32,400 nt of DNA, from positions 1 through 32,400 of the forward strand of contig CAZCYD010000032.1 in assembly GCA_964502735.1 (NCBI GenBank). Direction: 5' to 3'. The notes below the pieces were generated by a model. It was not told the DNA's origin. It did no database searches and was given only the letters and a program-made list of their open reading frames with translations. Numbering within the stretch: position 1 is the first letter of the stretch; every line of letters begins with the position of its first letter. Both the position numbers and the translations under genes were made by a program. Below are positions 1-9,100 of the stretch, piece after piece. Origin of the DNA: JACKAN01 sp964502735. Its GTDB lineage: Bacteria > Bdellovibrionota > Bdellovibrionia > Bdellovibrionales > UBA1609.

Positions 1-257
1 TATATTTTAAATGTGCATCCACGAAAGATGATACTCTTCAACTTAGTCGTCAAGTTGTATATTCGCAATTTTTTAATTGGTAATTAGTTATTCAGTTAGA
101 GATATAAAAAATGTTTATAGAACAGATAAATTATTACATTGGAATGAGGAAACACTTTTATTGCAAATGGAAATCTGGGTCGGTATAACCCTTTGGTTTT
201 GTTCTGAAATAAAAAAGTGGAGCAAAACAAAAACCCCCCCACCCCCAACAGGTAAAA
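1..257. other. Upstream AT-rich non-coding stretch with a C-rich tract
   Basis: No convincing gene lies here. A 76-residue open frame at 77-307 has no family features and runs out of frame into the start of the hydrolase gene, so I treat it as chance. The notable part is the C7-A-C5 tract at 234-246, about 12 bases before the hydrolase ATG. It must sit in the leader or translation-initiation region of that gene. Confidence 0.5.
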
Positions 258-3200
258 ATGAAGATGAATCTAAAGTCCTTCCTATTCCTGATATGTTTTA
301 TTTTTAGCACAACAATTTCTCTAGCGAACTCGGTTCCAAATTGTGACCGAGCTTTGCAAATAGAAAACCTCGCCGTATACATGTCGAAGGCTCAAAAAGA
401 AGTTGAAGAGCAATTGCGATTGGCCCCTCATCCTGGTCATGTTGATTTAAAGGAAGATGGTTCCATTTTGAGAAAAGGTGTGGAGCTACCAAAAACATTA
501 AAACAATTTCTGAGAACACAGCCAGGGTTGAAAATTGAAGCCCTAGCAACTCCAAGTGCAAATGCAGAACACCCGTCAGTGGCGACAAGATTTATACCTG
601 GAACAGGATTTTCTGCACATTTGGAAGTTACGCAAGACAGCGGCAAGGTTTTAACGACACAGGCTTACATCAATATGCCAATTCTTTTTTCAATAAATCA
701 ATTAGAAGATGCCTACCTCTTTTCTCCATCTAAGGGCCACAAATTGATGTTTTATCATGGCCACGGGGGAGGAACTCCTATGGCCGAATCTATGAACGCA
801 AGTTCGGTGGCCGCATTTTTAGTCAAATATGGGATTCCACTTTTTGCTGTTGATCAACATGGTCATGGTAAAGGGCCGGGAGTTCCCTTGCTGAGTTATG
901 ATGAAAAAATAGAATACAATCTCAGCATACTTGAGAAGACTGTCCATCCTGAGGTTAAGATTATTTTATCAGGTCACAGTTGGGGTGGGGAAGATCTGAT
1001 GTATTTTTACACTCAATATTTACCGAAGCATAGAAATGGAAGATTCAAAAGCGTTTTGGGTCAGATTGTGGGTTTGATGCCTTTAAGTCCTCCAGTTGAT
1101 GTGACTTCAGGCAATGGAGGAGCTAGGGAGAGGGTGCAGATTGAGGAAGAGTTATTTAGAACTCTCGCAGATCGACCAGTTGGTGTTAATCCCGTTGCTG
1201 AAAAAGATCTAGAGTTCATGAAAAATATTTTGCGTTATGGCAAGTCGAGCTTAACAGCTACGTGGAGAACTCTTGTAACTCAGATTTATTTGAGTTTACC
1301 TATCCCAGATGAAGAATTGAGAAAACAATTGCCTCAGATAAAGATATATCAAGGAAAATACGATGGGCTGGTTTATGTGGGCAGAGAGTTTGCATTTGAG
1401 CCATGGCAAAAATTTTTAGGTGAAAACTTTGTGCTAATGGATACCTACCCTACAATAAAAAAAGAAGAGGGACCTCAAAAAGTTGGGCACCAAACCTTTG
1501 ATTCTCTAGATTCGGAAGGTAATCCTATAGTTTACTCTGGGATGTTGGAGATGGCTGAGCAACAAATTGGAGAGAGTATCCAAGAAATTCAGCCAGACCC
1601 CAGATCTAGAACAGACTTAGTGGCGAGTCTTAATCGTATTTTGGTTTACTACATGAGTTTTTTTCCTGCCCGAGAATTTTTTAATAATCGAAAAGTTTCT
1701 GTGACACAAAGATTAGAAAAGGGAGCTGAGCTGAGTCAAAGAAATGCTGAGTTAAGGCACTATTTGGATGGCATAGATAGACTTAAAGAGGAAAATAAAA
1801 AATTATATAACCAAGCTTTAGAACGAGAAATTATTGATCTTAGCAGGGAATACAATATCAGAGGACGTGTAGATGGAGCCTATCGAGAATTACAAATGGT
1901 GCCGCCATCATTGGAGCGCAGATCAAGGCTGCAAAGTTTTGTTGAAAGAGCTAAAAAAATTGACTCTGACTACTACAAATCTAGAGTGTTTGAAGAGGAT
2001 CCCTCGACCAGAGCTAAAATTCAAAAGGCTTTAGAGAGAGAGAATGCAGACTACATCAAGCTCTACAAGCATACAGAGGCGAATCTAAAGGCCGGTGAAG
2101 TTTTACAGGGCCCCACTCATATTGAGGATATTGGTTTTAGAGTTTTTGAGTTGGATGAAGCAAAAATTGCATTCAAAGGTTTAATAGGTGCTGTTGAGAA
2201 AATTCAAGACCCTTCAAATGCCTACTCTGAAGTTATTATTCGCTACAATTTGGGCCTTATGTTAAGTGGCTCTCACGCGCTCTCTGGCTTTGATCCTAAT
2301 TCAGTCAATGATTTGTCTCCGGGGCAAATAAAGTCCTTAGCTGAGTCGGCCTTAGGTCTTGTTGAGGCTGAAATTCAAAATCTTCGTTCATTTTTTAAAT
2401 CGCCTAAGGCCTTTGTTCGAGAGAGCAATAAAATTCTAGATCGCGTATTGCAGACTCTTAAGGGGCTGAAAAAGGAGTTTAATAGAGAAACACAAGAAGT
2501 GACTTTGAGATTAATCTCTGAAATAGATCCAGAACTAGGTGTAAAGACAATTAAAGATGCGGAATGGGAGTTAAATACAGATTATTCTGATCAAGGAAAA
2601 CAAAGGATTCACAACTTCCTTGGGCGGGTTGAAGAGGTTAAATCTGACTTGGGTCGTGTTTATCAGATGGAGTTGGAGAGGGAGCTTCTAAAGTATAGTC
2701 AAAATAATTTACCTCACGGTTTTTCTTCATTAGAAGAGGTTGAGACTGAAATCAGTAAAATAGCGGCTATGACCAACAGTTATTACATTCCACAAGGTGA
2801 GGGTTCAGAGTTTTCACAAATCAAAATTTTAGTTGAAAGAGCTTTAGATATAGAAGCTCAGTTGGCCTCTTTGAGAGAAAAAAGAGAGCGAACTTTAAGT
2901 GAAAATGATATAAAGGACTTGCACAAGTACAAAAATAAATTACTGAGGAAGCTCGATGATTTGTATAAGAAGAGTTTAGTTTCAGTTGGTCCTGAGGACT
3001 GGCCAAATGGAGTTATGCCATTTTGGTGGCCTAATGATCTCAAAGAAGCCGTTGCAAAAAGAGAAAACTCTTTAGCTCAGTGGAAACATCTAGAGGCAGA
3101 ATTAAGTCAAGAAATTTATAACTACTTGCTGGATAAGTTCGAACAGCAAGGTCAGTTTTATTCGGAGGATTTTTTTGAAATACCTTCTTCTATAGCTAAA

Positions 3201-3809
3201 AAAATTCAACAGTTTCAGGTGCTAAGAGATCATTATTTCTCAGATAAAAATGATGTTTTAAAAGTATTTTTTAATTTAATGAGAGAAGGAGCTTTTCAAG
3301 TAGCTCCTAATGCGAATAGCGGAGTGCCAGATTTTTCAAAGGCCAAGGACCATCTTTACGCCCTTTTGGGTGATGCAAATTGGGAGTCAGCTGACATTCT
3401 TGATTCCCAATCTATTGAAGGCCAATCTATTGAAGGTAAGTTACGTGTAGTGGAAAGGCAACTGTTTGACTTAAGCCAAGAAGAGTCTGCATTAGAGGCA
3501 GAACTTAAACAAGTTCATCACGATTACTCACTATTGATATCAAAGATAGAACCACAATCTCTAGTAAAGAAAGAAAATCTAGTTGATGTTAGTCACTATC
3601 TCCATATTGGCTTAGAGAAGCTCAGTGAATTGCTAAATGAAATGACTGACGATGAGGTTTCAACCCTTTCTCAAGCATTGGCAAATGCGATAAAAGATTG
3701 GGAAGAGGTTTGGAAGCCGGTTGTTATCGAGACCCAAATGGCCAGGCCGGAGTGGTATCCCTTCTACCCAGAGTATTATAGAGCGGCATCCGGGATGTCT
3801 GATTACTAA
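258..3809 (+). CDS. Exported alpha/beta hydrolase with long helical C-terminal tail
   Basis: The protein has 1183 residues. Residues 1-24 form a Sec signal peptide (basic start, hydrophobic core, likely cleavage near SLA-N). Residues about 130-440 look like an alpha/beta hydrolase: an HGHGGG oxyanion-hole-like stretch at 167-172, the nucleophile elbow GHSWGG at 239-244 with Ser241, a plausible acid Asp369 in KYDG, and His411 in GHQTF. This catalytic triad is inferred from order and spacing. From about residue 440 to the end the sequence is rich in Glu, Lys, Leu and Gln, suggesting long coiled coils; I recognise no domain there. The ATG at 258 is preceded by AGG at 250-252 and by a C-rich tract. 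The substrate is unknown; esterase, lipase or peptidase activity are all possible. It should act in the periplasm, at the surface or outside the cell. Two more large exported proteins follow on the same strand. Confidence 0.75.
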   Translation: MKMNLKSFLFLICFIFSTTISLANSVPNCDRALQIENLAVYMSKAQKEVEEQLRLAPHPGHVDLKEDGSILRKGVELPKTLKQFLRTQPGLKIEALATPSANAEHPSVATRFIPGTGFSAHLEVTQDSGKVLTTQAYINMPILFSINQLEDAYLFSPSKGHKLMFYHGHGGGTPMAESMNASSVAAFLVKYGIPLFAVDQHGHGKGPGVPLLSYDEKIEYNLSILEKTVHPEVKIILSGHSWGGEDLMYFYTQYLPKHRNGRFKSVLGQIVGLMPLSPPVDVTSGNGGARERVQIEEELFRTLADRPVGVNPVAEKDLEFMKNILRYGKSSLTATWRTLVTQIYLSLPIPDEELRKQLPQIKIYQGKYDGLVYVGREFAFEPWQKFLGENFVLMDTYPTIKKEEGPQKVGHQTFDSLDSEGNPIVYSGMLEMAEQQIGESIQEIQPDPRSRTDLVASLNRILVYYMSFFPAREFFNNRKVSVTQRLEKGAELSQRNAELRHYLDGIDRLKEENKKLYNQALEREIIDLSREYNIRGRVDGAYRELQMVPPSLERRSRLQSFVERAKKIDSDYYKSRVFEEDPSTRAKIQKALERENADYIKLYKHTEANLKAGEVLQGPTHIEDIGFRVFELDEAKIAFKGLIGAVEKIQDPSNAYSEVIIRYNLGLMLSGSHALSGFDPNSVNDLSPGQIKSLAESALGLVEAEIQNLRSFFKSPKAFVRESNKILDRVLQTLKGLKKEFNRETQEVTLRLISEIDPELGVKTIKDAEWELNTDYSDQGKQRIHNFLGRVEEVKSDLGRVYQMELERELLKYSQNNLPHGFSSLEEVETEISKIAAMTNSYYIPQGEGSEFSQIKILVERALDIEAQLASLREKRERTLSENDIKDLHKYKNKLLRKLDDLYKKSLVSVGPEDWPNGVMPFWWPNDLKEAVAKRENSLAQWKHLEAELSQEIYNYLLDKFEQQGQFYSEDFFEIPSSIAKKIQQFQVLRDHYFSDKNDVLKVFFNLMREGAFQVAPNANSGVPDFSKAKDHLYALLGDANWESADILDSQSIEGQSIEGKLRVVERQLFDLSQEESALEAELKQVHHDYSLLISKIEPQSLVKKENLVDVSHYLHIGLEKLSELLNEMTDDEVSTLSQALANAIKDWEEVWKPVVIETQMARPEWYPFYPEYYRAASGMSDY
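3407..3436 (+). repeat. Perfect 15-base tandem duplication inside the hydrolase gene
   Basis: The unit CCAATCTATTGAAGG occurs twice back to back and adds five residues in frame (QSIEGQSIEG in the protein). It is a recent-looking slippage duplication in the helical tail, which suggests the tail tolerates length change. Confidence 0.85.
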
Positions 3810-3840
3810 AACTTTATTATGTGGCAAATAAGTTTTTTTT
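3808..3840 (+). terminator. Possible Rho-independent terminator
   Basis: An AT-rich hairpin with arms at 3808-3818 and 3827-3836 (one bulged base) overlaps the stop codon of the hydrolase gene and runs into eight T residues at 3833-3840. The stem has very little G or C, so it may be weak. Confidence 0.4.
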
Positions 3841-3937
3841 AGACCTGTATTTTAGATGGCGAGAATACGTTTCTTGCCAAAGAAAAGTTATAGAAAATGT
3901 TCAGAATAGATAGATAGTGAATTTTTGCCTTGTGGTC

Positions 3938-3966
3938 TTGAGATTGCAGAGTTAAGAGTTTTTATA
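3938..3966 (+). promoter_or_regulatory. Candidate promoter for the Aat-like exported protein
   Basis: TTGAGA at 3938-3943 and TTTATA at 3961-3966 are 17 bases apart, as in sigma-70 type promoters. The start of transcription would fall close to the strong ribosome-binding site AGAGGGA at 3974-3980. It is based on consensus matching only. Confidence 0.25.
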
Positions 3967-3988
3967 GCTCATAAGAGGGAAAGTAAGC

Positions 3989-5824
3989 ATGCGTATTAAA
4001 AAAATTACAAGAATGTTAATTCTGTGCACAACTCTTGGGTCAGGCTTGTTTGCGGGCTTAACTTCACACGCTTCAAAAAAGGTCAGCAATTGTGAGAGGA
4101 GCTTGGCAGTAGAGTCGTCTATGCATCCAGATTCGGTTGCGCGGTCCTCTGTGCAATCATCGATGGAAGGCCGTCAAGATCTTAAAAATGACAGCCATTT
4201 GAGTTTGCAAGAGAAAATGTCTAAATACCAACCTTATGGTCCTAGGGGATTTGTTATTGGAAGTGACGCCAAAACTCCTGCCGAAATTGCAGAGAGTGTA
4301 GATGCTGGTTTGGGAGCAGGTTATTTTCAATGGGTTCAATCCACTTATGTTGTGAATCGGCAGTTAGTTTTAGACCGTATGGCCAAAGATAAAGCTGATG
4401 GAATACAAAGAAACGAAAAGTTTTTTGGCGAGTTGGAAGTTAGAAGAAAAATCTTAGCCCAGATAACAGAAAACAGTGGGCGTTTAAATGTTTCTACTGC
4501 GCCGTTTGTTTTAATTGCAGATTGGAAACAAAGTGATTTAGAGGGAATGTTCAAGTCTCAAGAAAAAATGGGACACTCTCAAGAAATCACGAGGTCATTT
4601 CTGGAAACGATAGAATCCTCTCCACTGTACGCTGCGAAATTTATTGATGATAAAAACTTTCAAATTGAGCTTGTCCCGGATGAAGTTAAGTCCAGATTTA
4701 TTGAGTTAGAGCTTTTTATAAATAGCCCAGAAACAGAAGATGGCAAAGCTGGGTACTTTTTTATGCAGACTTCATGGAATGATGGTATGCATGGAGCTAT
4801 ACAATTTAAAGATTGGGCGGATGCGGGATTTATAAAAAACATGCGCCGTTTAAGACGAAAAATCATGAAGGAAGGTTTTTCCATAAATTTCAATCAAACG
4901 GACATTAGCGAATTCAATTATATTATGGATAGGTGTGCTTCCATGCCCAGAAAAGATGGGCCTAATTTTAAATCTCGTTTTACAGAGGAGGAATTAGAGT
5001 CTTGGAGAATATTGTTTAATCGAGGAAGGGCTTTTAGTGTTGGTATTATTAATCCTGACGGTCAAGTCGTGGCCGGAACATTCGGTTATGTCAATCGAGA
5101 GAATGGAATTATTCAAGGAGAGAGTGTTTTTTACCCAATTAGTTTGCGAGTGGATGTGCTGAAAGAGGCGAGTTGGGAGTTAGTTAGCGAAGAATTGGTA
5201 TGGGACTCGAAAACTATGAAATACGTGAGTGGTGAGTATGAATCTGTGAAGAGCTTTTTTGAGAGAGCTAGTGCTAAGGGTGAAGAAACAGATATTGTTT
5301 TTGGGGGTGGGCAGATCGATCTGGCGAGAGTGGCTATTGGAACTTTAGGAGAGAGGGCGCTGTTAGCTGGTGCTAAATTTATGGATGCAGGAATGGTTAC
5401 CGAGTTTACAGCCTCAATGAAGGGGGTGCCACTTAAGAATGAGGATTGGAAAGCTTTAGTTGCGGAGGCTCGAGTTCACGGGGTTCATGGTTTAGATTTT
5501 GAGTCTCCTTACGATTTAAGTGAAGAAGATAAAGTCATACCTCTTATTGAAGAGAACTTTTTGCGAATAGGATTTCCCTCGTTTTTAAGTCAAGCCAATG
5601 CTTTAATAAGTCGAGCTTCAGAGGCTTATGAAAATTTAAATACCGAGGAAAGTAAGTCCTTAATTCTTATACTAAGACAGTTAGAGGGAACTTTAGCGCG
5701 GGTTAAATCTGGAGAAGAGGCTCCATCTATGACAGTTTACAGGCAAGCGAGTCCACTAGTTGATAAGTTAGTTTTCATGCTTGACGGAGACGTGGAAGCT
5801 AAGTCTCGAAATATTCTTAAGTAA
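3989..5824 (+). CDS. Exported protein with leucyl/phenylalanyl-tRNA-protein transferase (Aat)-like domain
   Basis: The protein has 611 residues and a clear Sec signal peptide (residues 1-28, cleavage near SHA-S). The mature part carries the landmarks of the Aat family in the right order. A GFVIGSD segment at 87-93, followed by a GYFQW stretch at 111-115, matches the family's N-terminal GGDLSPE...GIFPW region. VAGTFGY at 361-367 and QGESVF at 376-381 match GGLYG...GESMF. A helix from about 445 leads into MDAGMVTEF at 465-473, which matches the D-x-Q-x-x-T-x-H region. Cytoplasmic Aat is about 230-250 residues; here there are large insertions at about 150-295 and 385-440 and a C-terminal extension. 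Aat transfers Leu or Phe from aminoacyl-tRNA to protein N-termini in the cytoplasm, so an exported relative is odd and its reaction is unknown. A strong AGAGGGA site (3974-3980) fixes the ATG. It shares a post-signal motif with the preceding protein. Confidence 0.6.
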   Translation: MRIKKITRMLILCTTLGSGLFAGLTSHASKKVSNCERSLAVESSMHPDSVARSSVQSSMEGRQDLKNDSHLSLQEKMSKYQPYGPRGFVIGSDAKTPAEIAESVDAGLGAGYFQWVQSTYVVNRQLVLDRMAKDKADGIQRNEKFFGELEVRRKILAQITENSGRLNVSTAPFVLIADWKQSDLEGMFKSQEKMGHSQEITRSFLETIESSPLYAAKFIDDKNFQIELVPDEVKSRFIELELFINSPETEDGKAGYFFMQTSWNDGMHGAIQFKDWADAGFIKNMRRLRRKIMKEGFSINFNQTDISEFNYIMDRCASMPRKDGPNFKSRFTEEELESWRILFNRGRAFSVGIINPDGQVVAGTFGYVNRENGIIQGESVFYPISLRVDVLKEASWELVSEELVWDSKTMKYVSGEYESVKSFFERASAKGEETDIVFGGGQIDLARVAIGTLGERALLAGAKFMDAGMVTEFTASMKGVPLKNEDWKALVAEARVHGVHGLDFESPYDLSEEDKVIPLIEENFLRIGFPSFLSQANALISRASEAYENLNTEESKSLILILRQLEGTLARVKSGEEAPSMTVYRQASPLVDKLVFMLDGDVEAKSRNILK

Positions 5825-5833
5825 ATCAAATCC

Positions 5834-5880
5834 GTGGATAAATAGTCCATGGATAAATTATGGATAAACTATGGGTAAAT
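5834..5880 (+). repeat. Short degenerate direct repeats (TGGATAAA)
   Basis: Downstream of the Aat-like gene, TGGATAAA occurs three times (starting near 5834, 5849 and 5860) and a variant TGGGTAAA follows near 5872; the last three are spaced 11-12 bases apart. The function is unknown; they may be binding sites for a regulator of the next gene or simple slippage products. Confidence 0.55.
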
Positions 5881-6122
5881 GGCATCGAGTTTTTCTCAAA
5901 CCCTTTGGCTTGCGGAGATAGATTGGTTCCATTTTTGGATAGCTGGATAATTAGTTTTGTAACCAATTGAAAACACTCACTAAATTTTTGTAAAAGATTT
6001 AATTAATACAGAAATGTTTTCAAGTTTGCTGTGAAAAATTGTGAAAAAAGAACAAACAGAGTATAAGGATGATTTCATCAAGAAGATATCTTATCAGGAA
6101 GAAGACAATTCGAGGTAAATAA

Positions 6123-9100
6123 ATGCTCAGTAAAAATATTTATTCCCGTGTATTGAACGTGGTTATTGCTATTTGCGTAGCCCTTACGTCCCCTGAGGTG
6201 ACTTTAGCTGCTGATAGTTATGCACATAGCAAGAGCTCAATTAGCCGCAAAGACAGAGCTCAAGCTCACTTGCGTGAATATTCGGATGCGCTTTTTTCTG
6301 ACAATCCACTCTTGGAAGCTTTTTTAAGGTCAGAGTTGCCAGAGGGTCATGGGTCAGGCTTTCATCATAGTGAGGTCTTGGTTGATGAGAATCCATTTTT
6401 TATTCGTGGTCAGAAATGGACTCAACTCTCAGATGAAGAAAAGTCAGTTCACTCCATGGACAGCGGAGTGTTTTCTCAGGTTGTTGGGGATACGACTCAA
6501 CTGGCTCTAGTTGAAGCGGGTTTGAAATTAGAGTTGCCTTTACCTCTTCATGCCATACTCGATGGTTCAGAGTTTTTAATTTTTACTCTTTCAACAAGGT
6601 CTAATTTATTTAGTTCATTGTCTGACTCTGATGAACCCTCCGAAGGCTTTTTTTATATCTCTAAATCTGAGCTGTACGCTATGGCAGCTACGGTTAATCA
6701 AGGGGCTCCATTACAGTTTGCCGGGGTTCCAGTTAATTACTTTGCACTCCCTGAAAGTGGATGGCAGGGGGCCTTAGAGGCCTTTGAGTGGACGGCAATT
6801 GATTCCGTTATTCTCTTCAATAAAAACGATGCTATACCACTGCCTATAGCTTTAAATGATATTCGTGATCACTATAAGCACGCCAAAATGAACTATGTTT
6901 TATCTAAACTCGTGAATTTGGTTGGTAAGTGGAATGAATTAGAAAGTGTTCAACTTGTAGATATTTTGGGGGCCCTCCCTGCTAGGGGGGCAACAGCGGG
7001 TTTAGGAACTTTCTTGACGGGCTTTGATCTCGACAATTCAAAAGGCAATATGTGGTCAGCACTATCCAAGGATAATAGCGAGCGATCCAGATTTTTAGCC
7101 AAGCTTAAAGAAGTTCTAATTTCCAAGGCTGAAGCTGCAGAGACAGATTCAGCAGCATCAAATGGTAATGGGAACGGCAGCAACGTGCTGAATGGCAATG
7201 GCAAAAATAAAGTTGTTAAACATCTAGAAACAGCAGCCATGGTTGGAATTACGGGGTGGATGGCCTATCTTTCAGCTGATTATATTAGTGTGATCGATGA
7301 CAAGGACTTAGAGCGAATATACTTTTTAGCAAAAATTATTGGAGGTTCGTTTTTTGCCTCAATAGCCCTAAAGTACTCTATTTTTAGAGACAAGTTTAAG
7401 GAAAAGTACAGAGTCGGAGAAACGCCTGCAGAGCAAAGACCTGGATTTCAAGGGGTTATGTCTAGGGGGGTTAAGCGAAGTCAAAATGAGTTGAAGGGAA
7501 TCTTTGACGTTTTTGCTCACGTCTTAACAGCCTTATCTAAAACTATTCCATTGTCAGCTGTAAATCTGTTGGAATTCTTGGGTGATAGATTTGCCACTAA
7601 AAAAATGGGACCTCAAAATGCTCTTATGAGAAAAGGTTTTATGAAGACTTTTGGTTTCATGAGGCGAACAATGGAAAACCTGGCTGTGAATTGGAAAACG
7701 TGGTTTCTTGGGGCCATTATTATGGGAATTACTGTCGATGCTATGCTTGTAGCTGTGCAGCTAGTTATTGTGGCTCCAGCATTGGCAGTTTGGTCGGGTA
7801 TGCAAACTGAGGCGGAGGCCTATCAATTTAAGACAGATCCAACTTCAACTGTAAACGGGTTTGTGACCGCTGAAGTCATGAGAAACGTTGTCGATTACAT
7901 TCGAGGTGGAGCAGATTCTTACTCACATGAGCAAAGGGTGTTAGTAACGGATAGGGTGACCCATCTAGTTGATAAGGAGATGTCTCGTTCAGGTTTAGAT
8001 CCTCGTGCAAAAGAAAATGAAAAAGAGCGCAATAAAAGAATTGAAGTAAAAATGGAAATCGCCATGAAGCTGAGAGGGCTTCCGGGGAGCGAGGAGTTCC
8101 TTTTTGATGCCATGACTATATCTAGAAAATTAACAAGATCTATGGGGTACTCAACAGCAGAACTTGTTGAAGACTTGGAGACCAAAGATAATTTTTTATT
8201 GGAATATGGTCGTTGGGGGTTAGCAAAGCCCTCTTTAGATAAGGCTATAAAAGTGGCCAAGAAAATTGAAAAGAGTCATTCCTCAAGAATTGGTTTGCAG
8301 GCCATTGAGTTGTTAAAAGAGTTTCAAAAAAGGTGGAGCTACATTTGGGGAGTGGCAAAGTCTCCGCTTTCAGTTGTTTCCGACAGAAATTATGTCAAAG
8401 AGGCCAGGCAGGTTCGTCAGGTGCTAACTCTTTTATCCTTTGGTGGGGACGTGAAGACAGTTGTTCAGTTCTTACCTGAGTGGGTAAAAGACCTGGGCTA
8501 TTCTGAGGAAGTTTTATTAGTAGCCGCCCGTCTTTATAGTGGAGCTCTTTACAGCATAATAGAGGGAGATGAGGAATTTTTAGAGGTCTCATCGGATAAA
8601 ACCATAAAAATTTACGAAATGGTGGGGTCCGTGGATTTGTTGTCCAACACGGACAGATTGAGGGCTGTAGGAGCCATTAGAGGGCAGCCTGAGTCTGGAG
8701 ATAAGCTGGTTAGCACTGTTCAGGCTTTACAAGATGAAAAGACGGGAGATATTTTTCATGACTATCTTGTTCAACAGAGATCTCTAAAAGTTGTTAATGA
8801 AGCTGTAAAAAAACGTAGTCAAGTTGAGTCTTATGTTCCTCCGAAACCTTCATGGTTTGAGAGATGGCAAAAATCGAGGGCTCAAAGTGCAGCCGCTGTG
8901 GAGTTGTCTATTTACAGGTCAAGCCAAGCCGAGGCCGAGTCTTCCGCCTCACCAGAAAAGGAGCAGGAGCTTTACAAAAGGATTTATGCGAAAAAATTAG
9001 GTCAAATAGTAGGTCTGAAATTACAAGAAAACTCTAATTTTTTTAAACAAGTGGAAGCTGAAGCGGAAGAGGCTACGAGTACACAACTTTCTCGTATCGA

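Noticed and set aside
77..307. Open frame of 76 codons upstream of the hydrolase gene
   Set aside because: It crosses the C-rich tract and runs into the hydrolase in another frame; no ribosome-binding site, no family features and odd composition.
7919..8260. A 113-codon minus-strand frame inside the large membrane-protein gene
   Set aside because: Antisense shadow with Ser-rich content and no start signal.
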